Shown one piece after another: positions 59,812-64,000 of a DNA stretch of 64,000 nucleotides. This stretch comes from DASRWT01 sp963748485 (GTDB taxonomy: Bacteria; Methylomirabilota; Methylomirabilia; Rokubacteriales; CSP1-6). The stretch lies in contig CAVVJF010000009.1 of assembly GCA_963748485.1 (NCBI GenBank), forward strand, positions 1,550,001 through 1,614,000, in the 5' to 3' direction. Both the position numbers and the translations under genes were made by a program. Numbering within the stretch: position 1 is the first letter of the stretch; every line of letters begins with the position of its first letter. The notes beneath the pieces are model-generated. The model did no database searches, had not been told where the DNA came from, and was given only the letters and a program-made list of their open reading frames with translations.

Positions 59812-61158
59812 ATGGCCTACAATGCGTGGTTCTCCTGCATCAACGGCTGCCCCGGGGAGTACGACCTCCGCGAAGTGATCTACCGCTGCCCCACGTGCGG
59901 CGACCTCCTCGAGGTGCGGCACGACATGGAGGCGCTCAAGTCGCGCTCCGCGGCTGCGTGGATCCAGCTCTTCGACGACCGGTACCGCCGCAACAGCTAC
60001 CCGTACGGCTCCGGGGTCTGGGGCAAGAAGGAGTGGGTGGTCCCCTTCCTCGACAACGAGAACATCGTGTCGATGTACGAGGGCAGCTCCAACCTCCTCT
60101 GGGCAGATCGCTATGGAAAAAGTCTGAGGGTCGAGGACCTCTGGGTGAAGCAGTGCGGCAACTCGCACACCGGCTCCTTCAAGGACCTCGGCATGACCGT
60201 GCTGGTCTCGGTGGTGAAGCAGATGATCGCGGGCGGGGTGCCCATCGACGCGGTGGCCTGCGCCTCCACCGGCGACACCTCCGCCGCGCTGGGCGCCTAC
60301 TGCGCCTTCGCCGGCATCCCCTCGGTGGTGCTGCTTCCCAAGGACAAGATCTCCATCGCCCAGCTCGTGCAGCCGCTCGCCAATGGCTCGCTGGTGCTCT
60401 CGCTCGACACCGACTTCGACGGCTGCATGGCGGTGGTGCAGGAGATCACCAAGGAAAAGCGCATCTACCTCGCCAACTCGATGAACAGCCTGCGCATCGA
60501 GGGGCAGAAGACAGCGGCCATCGAGATCGTCCAGCAGTTCGACTGGGAAGTGCCGGACTGGATCGTCATCCCCGGCGGCAACCTGGGCAATGTCCACGCG
60601 CTGGGGCAAGGCTTCCTGATGATGCAGGAGCTCGGGCTGGTCAACCGGTTGCCGCGCATCTGCCTGGCCCAGGCGGAGCGGGCCAACCCGCTCTATCGGT
60701 CCTTCCAGAACGACTTCAAGACCTTCGAGCCCGTCACCGCCCAGCCCACCCTGGCCATGGCCATCCAGATCGGCAACCCGGTGTCGGTGAAGCGCGCCAT
60801 CCGCACGCTGCAGCGCTTCAACGGGGTGGTCGAGCAGGCCTCCGAGCAGGAGCTGGCCGACGAGGCGGCGCGCGCCGACCGCACCGGCATGTTCAACTGC
60901 CCCCACACCGGCGTGGCGCTGGCCGCCCTCCGCAAGCTGGTGGACAAGAAGGTCATCCGGTCGAGTGAACGTGTGGTCGTCATCTCCACCGCCAACGGGC
61001 TCAAGTTCGCCGACCAGAAGGCCGCCTATCACATGGGCGAGCTCGCCGGCATCAAGCCCACCCACCGCAACAAGCCCGTGGACCTACCCGCCGATCCCAA
61101 GCGGGTGGCCCGCGCCATCGCGCGGCACGTCGAGAAGTCGCGCCAGCTGGTGTCGTGA
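59812..61158 (+). CDS. thrC: threonine synthase
   Basis: 448 residues. PLP-dependent fold II enzyme converting O-phosphohomoserine to threonine. An N-terminal four-cysteine zinc-ribbon-like knot (Cys9, 13, 26, 29) is present, as in many archaeal-type threonine synthases. The PLP lysine is in GNSHTGSFKDLGM (Lys124), and ASTGDTSAALGAYCA, VVLLPKDKIS and PGGNLGNVHALGQGF are the expected landmarks. The start ATG 59812 is supported by the hexamer 9 bases upstream. Its stop overlaps the next start (TGATG), coupling it to the Cys/Met PLP enzyme. Confidence 0.95.
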   Translation: MAYNAWFSCINGCPGEYDLREVIYRCPTCGDLLEVRHDMEALKSRSAAAWIQLFDDRYRRNSYPYGSGVWGKKEWVVPFLDNENIVSMYEGSSNLLWADRYGKSLRVEDLWVKQCGNSHTGSFKDLGMTVLVSVVKQMIAGGVPIDAVACASTGDTSAALGAYCAFAGIPSVVLLPKDKISIAQLVQPLANGSLVLSLDTDFDGCMAVVQEITKEKRIYLANSMNSLRIEGQKTAAIEIVQQFDWEVPDWIVIPGGNLGNVHALGQGFLMMQELGLVNRLPRICLAQAERANPLYRSFQNDFKTFEPVTAQPTLAMAIQIGNPVSVKRAIRTLQRFNGVVEQASEQELADEAARADRTGMFNCPHTGVALAALRKLVDKKVIRSSERVVVISTANGLKFADQKAAYHMGELAGIKPTHRNKPVDLPADPKRVARAIARHVEKSRQLVS

Positions 61159-62369
61159 TGCCCGAGCCCGTCGAGCCGCCCAAGAAGCCGCTGGGCCCGA
61201 GCACGCTGTCGGTGCACGGCGGCGAGCCGCGGCCCAAGCCCGCCAACGCGCTCGCCACGCCCATCGTGCAGACCGCGACCTTCACCTTCGCCAACACCCA
61301 GGAGCTGAAGGACCACTTCGACGGCAAGATCGAGCGGGTCGAGTACGGGCGCTACGGCAACCCCACCCAGAAGATCGCCGAAGCCAAGCTGGCCGTCCTC
61401 GAGGGCGCGGGCGACTGCCTGCTCTTCTCGAGCGGCATGGCCGCCATGACCACCGCGCTGTTCGCCATGCTGTCGCGCGGTACCCACGCCGTGGTCACCG
61501 ACGACAGCTACCGGCGCACGCGGCAGTTTCTGAACCAGACGCTCTCGCGCTACGGCATCGAGGTGTCCACGGTGCCCACGGGCGACTACGAGGCCCTGGA
61601 GGACGCGATCCGCCCCACCACGCGGGTGCTCCTGAGCGAGTCGCCCACCAACCCCTACAACCGGGTGCTGGATCTCGAGCGCTTCGCCGCCATCGGCCGG
61701 AAGCACCGGGTGAAGACCGTCATCGACGCCACCTTCGCCACGCCCTACAACGCGCGGCCGCTGGAATGGGGCGTGGACCTCGTGATGCACTCGGCCACCA
61801 AGTATCTCGGCGGCCACAACGATCTGCTCGCCGGCGCGGTGCTGGGCTCGCGGGATCTGGTGGGCGCGGTGCGCTCCCTGCAGGGCATCACCGGCGCCAT
61901 CGTCGATCCCTTCGCCGCCTATCTCCTCGTGCGCGGAATCAAGACCTTCGCCCTCCGCATGGAACGGCAGAACGCCAACGCCCAGACGGTGGCGGAATTC
62001 CTCGCCGGCCACCCGAACGTCACCGCCGTCCACTACCCGGGGCTGCCCAGCCACCGCGAGCACGCGGTGGCCAAGCGGCAGATGCGCGGCTTCGGCGGTG
62101 TGGTGTCGTTCGAGGTGAAGGGCGATCTGGACACCGCCTCGCGCGTGGTCGACGCCTGCGCGATTCCGCATCTCGCCGTGTCGCTGGGCGGCGTGGAGAC
62201 GCTCATCGAGCAACCCGCCATCATGAGCTTCTACGAGCTCACCACCGAGGAGCGTCTCGAGATCGGGATCAAGGACAACCTGATCCGCTACTCCGTCGGC
62301 ATCGAAGATGCCGACGACCTCGTGGCCGATCTCGCCCAGGCGCTGGATCGGGCCTTCGCGGGCGCCTAA
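61158..62369 (+). CDS. Cys/Met metabolism PLP-dependent enzyme (cystathionine gamma-synthase-like)
   Basis: 403 residues from the ATG at 61158, which overlaps the thrC stop (GTG at 61155 is possible). Fold I landmarks: LSVHGGEPRPKPANALATPIVQTATF, RYGNPTQKIAEAKLAVLEGA, SSGMAAMTTALFAML, ESPTNPYNRVLDL and the PLP lysine in HSATKYLGGHND (Lys215). Members are cystathionine gamma-synthase, gamma-lyase, beta-lyase or O-succinyl/O-acetylhomoserine sulfhydrylase, and the sequence alone does not decide. Coupling to threonine synthase favours a biosynthetic role on a homoserine ester. The stop overlaps that of the convergent HpaB-like gene. Confidence 0.9.
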   Translation: MPEPVEPPKKPLGPSTLSVHGGEPRPKPANALATPIVQTATFTFANTQELKDHFDGKIERVEYGRYGNPTQKIAEAKLAVLEGAGDCLLFSSGMAAMTTALFAMLSRGTHAVVTDDSYRRTRQFLNQTLSRYGIEVSTVPTGDYEALEDAIRPTTRVLLSESPTNPYNRVLDLERFAAIGRKHRVKTVIDATFATPYNARPLEWGVDLVMHSATKYLGGHNDLLAGAVLGSRDLVGAVRSLQGITGAIVDPFAAYLLVRGIKTFALRMERQNANAQTVAEFLAGHPNVTAVHYPGLPSHREHAVAKRQMRGFGGVVSFEVKGDLDTASRVVDACAIPHLAVSLGGVETLIEQPAIMSFYELTTEERLEIGIKDNLIRYSVGIEDADDLVADLAQALDRAFAGA

Positions 62370-63820
62370 GCGTCCGCGTCGTCGCGAAGGAACGCCCGCA
62401 CGCGCTCCATCACCTCGTCCTTCGGGTAGATCCCGTTCACGAACCGCGCGCGGGCCAGCGGATCACCGGCGAAGAACCGCTCGTAGAGCACCTGCCGGCT
62501 GCCGAACGACGTGCCGGCGATGTCCCACGCCAGCCGGAAGAGCTTCACGCGGTCGCGGGCGGCCGCCGTGTCGGTGGCCAGATACTGCTCGATGTGCGGC
62601 GCCAGCGGGCCGCGGAAATCGCCCTCGGTCGGGGTGATCATGAAGCTGCTCGATCCGAGGAGCTGCAGGATCTCCACCATGCGCGGGTAGGCGGTCATGA
62701 ACAGGTTGCGTGTCATCTCGATCGGCACTTCCGCCGGACACATCACGCCCCACTCGTCCAGCTGCGCGTCGGCTTCGGCCGCCCGTGTGCACGCCTTCAT
62801 CAGCTCCGTGTACTGCATCAGCTCGGCGAGCCTCTCCTCCGAATGAGGCAGCTGCGCGTTGCCGAGCGTGTCCGCCACGAGCAAGGCGACACCGAGCACG
62901 AACTCGCACTTCGCGATGTTCTTCGCGGCCCCTTGGTGCGCGGTGTGGGCCATCGAGTGGGTCTGTGCACCGGTCCCGTTGATGAGACCCACGTCGCCGA
63001 GCAGGAACACCCGCTCCCATGGGACCAGCACGTCGTCGAAGAACACAACGCAGTCCATCTCCTCGAAGCGCGAGCCGAGCGGGTGATCGAAGTGCGACCG
63101 GCCGAGGTCGAAGCTCTCGCGGCACAGGAACCTCAATCCGGGCGTGCCGCACGGGATGGCGAAGTTCAACGCAAATGGGCTGTGGTCGCGCCCCATGTCG
63201 CTCATGCGCGGGGAGTACACTGCGATCTCGTCGGCGAGTGGGCCGAGGGTCGCGAGGATGCGCGAGCCCCGGACGACGATGCCCGCGTCGGTCTCGCGCA
63301 CCACCGCCAAGGCGGTGCCGTCCTGGAGGTTCGGGCCTGACGCGCTGCGGCTCCGCTGCAGATTGATCAGGGCGTGCGTGAGGGTGAGATCGTGCTCGCG
63401 GATGTATTCGTGGTATCGCCGAACGTTGTCGCCAAACTCGGGACGATTCTGCGCGAAATACGGGGCCGCGCCCGCCCAGGCCGCGAAGGTGACGTTCATG
63501 AAGTCCGGCGAGCGGCCCATCATCCCGCACGTGCGCCGCGCCCAGCGCAGCATCATGCCGCGTCGGCGCTCCAGGTCCTCCCGGGTGCGCGGAATGATGA
63601 ACGACAGCCCGACGCGATCGCCACTCGACGGCGACACGTACGTCATCTCGCCGCCCAGCGTCGGGTCGTGCTGCATGTCGTAGAGCGCGGCGACGGCCAG
63701 AGCCCCGTTCGCCAAGCCGGGTTGCGTCGTCACGTCCTTCACGCGCTCTCCTCCCAGCCACACCTGCCGCTCCTGCTCCCGCAAGCCGTGGAGGTACGCG
63801 CGTCCTGTCCGTGCCGGCAT
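62366..63820 (-). CDS. 4-hydroxyphenylacetate 3-hydroxylase (HpaB) family flavoprotein
   Basis: 484 residues of the two-component FADH2-dependent hydroxylase family. N-terminal TGRAYLHGLREQERQVWLGGERV, then SFIIPRTREDLERRRGMMLRWAR, LNFAIPCGTPGLRFLCRESF and DVLVPWERVFLLGD. HpaB-type enzymes hydroxylate phenolic rings using reduced FAD from a partner reductase; 4-hydroxybutyryl-CoA dehydratase is a distant relative but lacks the fit here. No reductase gene is adjacent. It starts 2 bases after the stop of the partial hotdog gene, on the same strand. Confidence 0.92.
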   Translation of the reverse strand: MPARTGRAYLHGLREQERQVWLGGERVKDVTTQPGLANGALAVAALYDMQHDPTLGGEMTYVSPSSGDRVGLSFIIPRTREDLERRRGMMLRWARRTCGMMGRSPDFMNVTFAAWAGAAPYFAQNRPEFGDNVRRYHEYIREHDLTLTHALINLQRSRSASGPNLQDGTALAVVRETDAGIVVRGSRILATLGPLADEIAVYSPRMSDMGRDHSPFALNFAIPCGTPGLRFLCRESFDLGRSHFDHPLGSRFEEMDCVVFFDDVLVPWERVFLLGDVGLINGTGAQTHSMAHTAHQGAAKNIAKCEFVLGVALLVADTLGNAQLPHSEERLAELMQYTELMKACTRAAEADAQLDEWGVMCPAEVPIEMTRNLFMTAYPRMVEILQLLGSSSFMITPTEGDFRGPLAPHIEQYLATDTAAARDRVKLFRLAWDIAGTSFGSRQVLYERFFAGDPLARARFVNGIYPKDEVMERVRAFLRDDADA

Positions 63821-63822
63821 GG

Positions 63823-64000
63823 CTAGGATCGGCCGCCGGCGTCCAGGATGTGGCGGTCGGGCACGACCGCGAAGAGCTCGCCCTCGAGTACCGGCTGACC
63901 TGCCCGCTTCACGACGACCTTCACCCAGCGCTTCTTCCCGTCTTGCCGATCGACGGTGGCCTCTGCTTCCACGCGGTCGCCCACGACCACCGGCCCGAGG
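63823..64000 (-). CDS. hotdog-fold (MaoC/thioesterase-like) protein, 5' partial
   Basis: 58 residues visible, cut by the right edge of the window. The sequence reads LGPVVVGDRVEAEATVDRQ, then KKRWVKVVVKRAGQPVLEG and ends LDAGGRS. The strand pattern GPVVVGDRV followed by VKVVVK and VLEGEL is that of MaoC-type dehydratases and 4HBT thioesterases. The stop TAG (63823-63825) lies 2 bases before the start of the HpaB-like gene, so the two are probably co-transcribed. The catalytic residues lie in the missing N-terminal part. Confidence 0.7.
   Translation of the reverse strand, partial: LGPVVVGDRVEAEATVDRQDGKKRWVKVVVKRAGQPVLEGELFAVVPDRHILDAGGRS

Noticed and set aside
60965..63340. Plus-strand open frame of about 790 codons across the PLP enzyme and HpaB-like gene
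   Set aside because: It crosses two genes on different strands and has no domains, so it is a shadow frame.
1..64000. tRNA or rRNA genes, CRISPR arrays, insertion sequences or integration sites
   Set aside because: I looked for cloverleaf-like stems with a CCA end, regularly spaced repeats, transposase motifs and flanking repeats and found none that hold up.

Overview
The window is about 64 kb of very GC-rich bacterial chromosome with dense, short-spaced genes, GTG starts, overlapping stops and starts, and long spurious open frames on the antisense strand. The gene mix is typical of uncultivated soil and sediment bacteria of the Rokubacteria/Methylomirabilota type: flavin-dependent luciferase-like oxidoreductases, an M81 peptidase, LarA-like DUF2088 proteins, a TAXI binding protein, an HpaB-like hydroxylase and a PAC2 protein. 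This is inferred from gene content only. I see no rRNA, tRNA, CRISPR array or insertion sequence.

Bases 1-10,050 hold the distal part of a Tad (Flp-type) pilus locus: the TadA ATPase (cut by the left edge), TadB, TadC, a secreted protein, a TadG-like protein, two exported proteins of unknown role (one with a TonB-like membrane anchor) and a TPR plus retropepsin protein. On the opposite strand are a lipoprotein, a small TadV/CpaA-type prepilin peptidase and a decayed nucleotidyltransferase pair.

Bases 10,300-22,280 are the most striking part. A cold-shock gene with an attenuator-like leader lies divergent to a two-gene Tc (ABC) toxin locus: a compact 1507-residue TcA-like protein and a 2176-residue TcB-TcC fusion (SpvB, FG-GAP, TcdB middle, RHS shell). 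The fusion ends in a 284-residue tail of unknown type carrying an EExxH motif. A 20-bp palindrome sits between the divergent promoters.

Bases 22,445-29,523 hold an SDR/LLM/PAC2 run facing a TAXI binding protein/DUF4105/DUF2088/SDR operon; this DUF2088 gene is frameshifted in a G-tract. Bases 29,642-33,910 are a pgaA-pgaB pair with pgaA broken twice. Then come a PAS histidine kinase, a Rieske oxygenase, a Ca2+/H+ antiporter coupled to an ion channel, and a second operon of binding protein, universal stress protein and intact DUF2088 paralogue.

Bases 41,883-64,000 are mostly metabolic: an LLM oxidoreductase, a three-subunit molybdenum hydroxylase of the PaoABC type, CBS and HD proteins, a CinA-like protein, an amidohydrolase, an M81 peptidase, an MFS exporter, a five-gene operon (CMD protein, unknown 533-residue protein, P450, LLM oxidoreductase, vicinal-oxygen-chelate protein), a zinc alcohol dehydrogenase, threonine synthase overlapping a Cys/Met PLP enzyme, an HpaB-family hydroxylase and a partial hotdog protein. 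Several starts lie 6-9 bases after a -10-like hexamer with no ribosome binding site, which suggests leaderless mRNAs.
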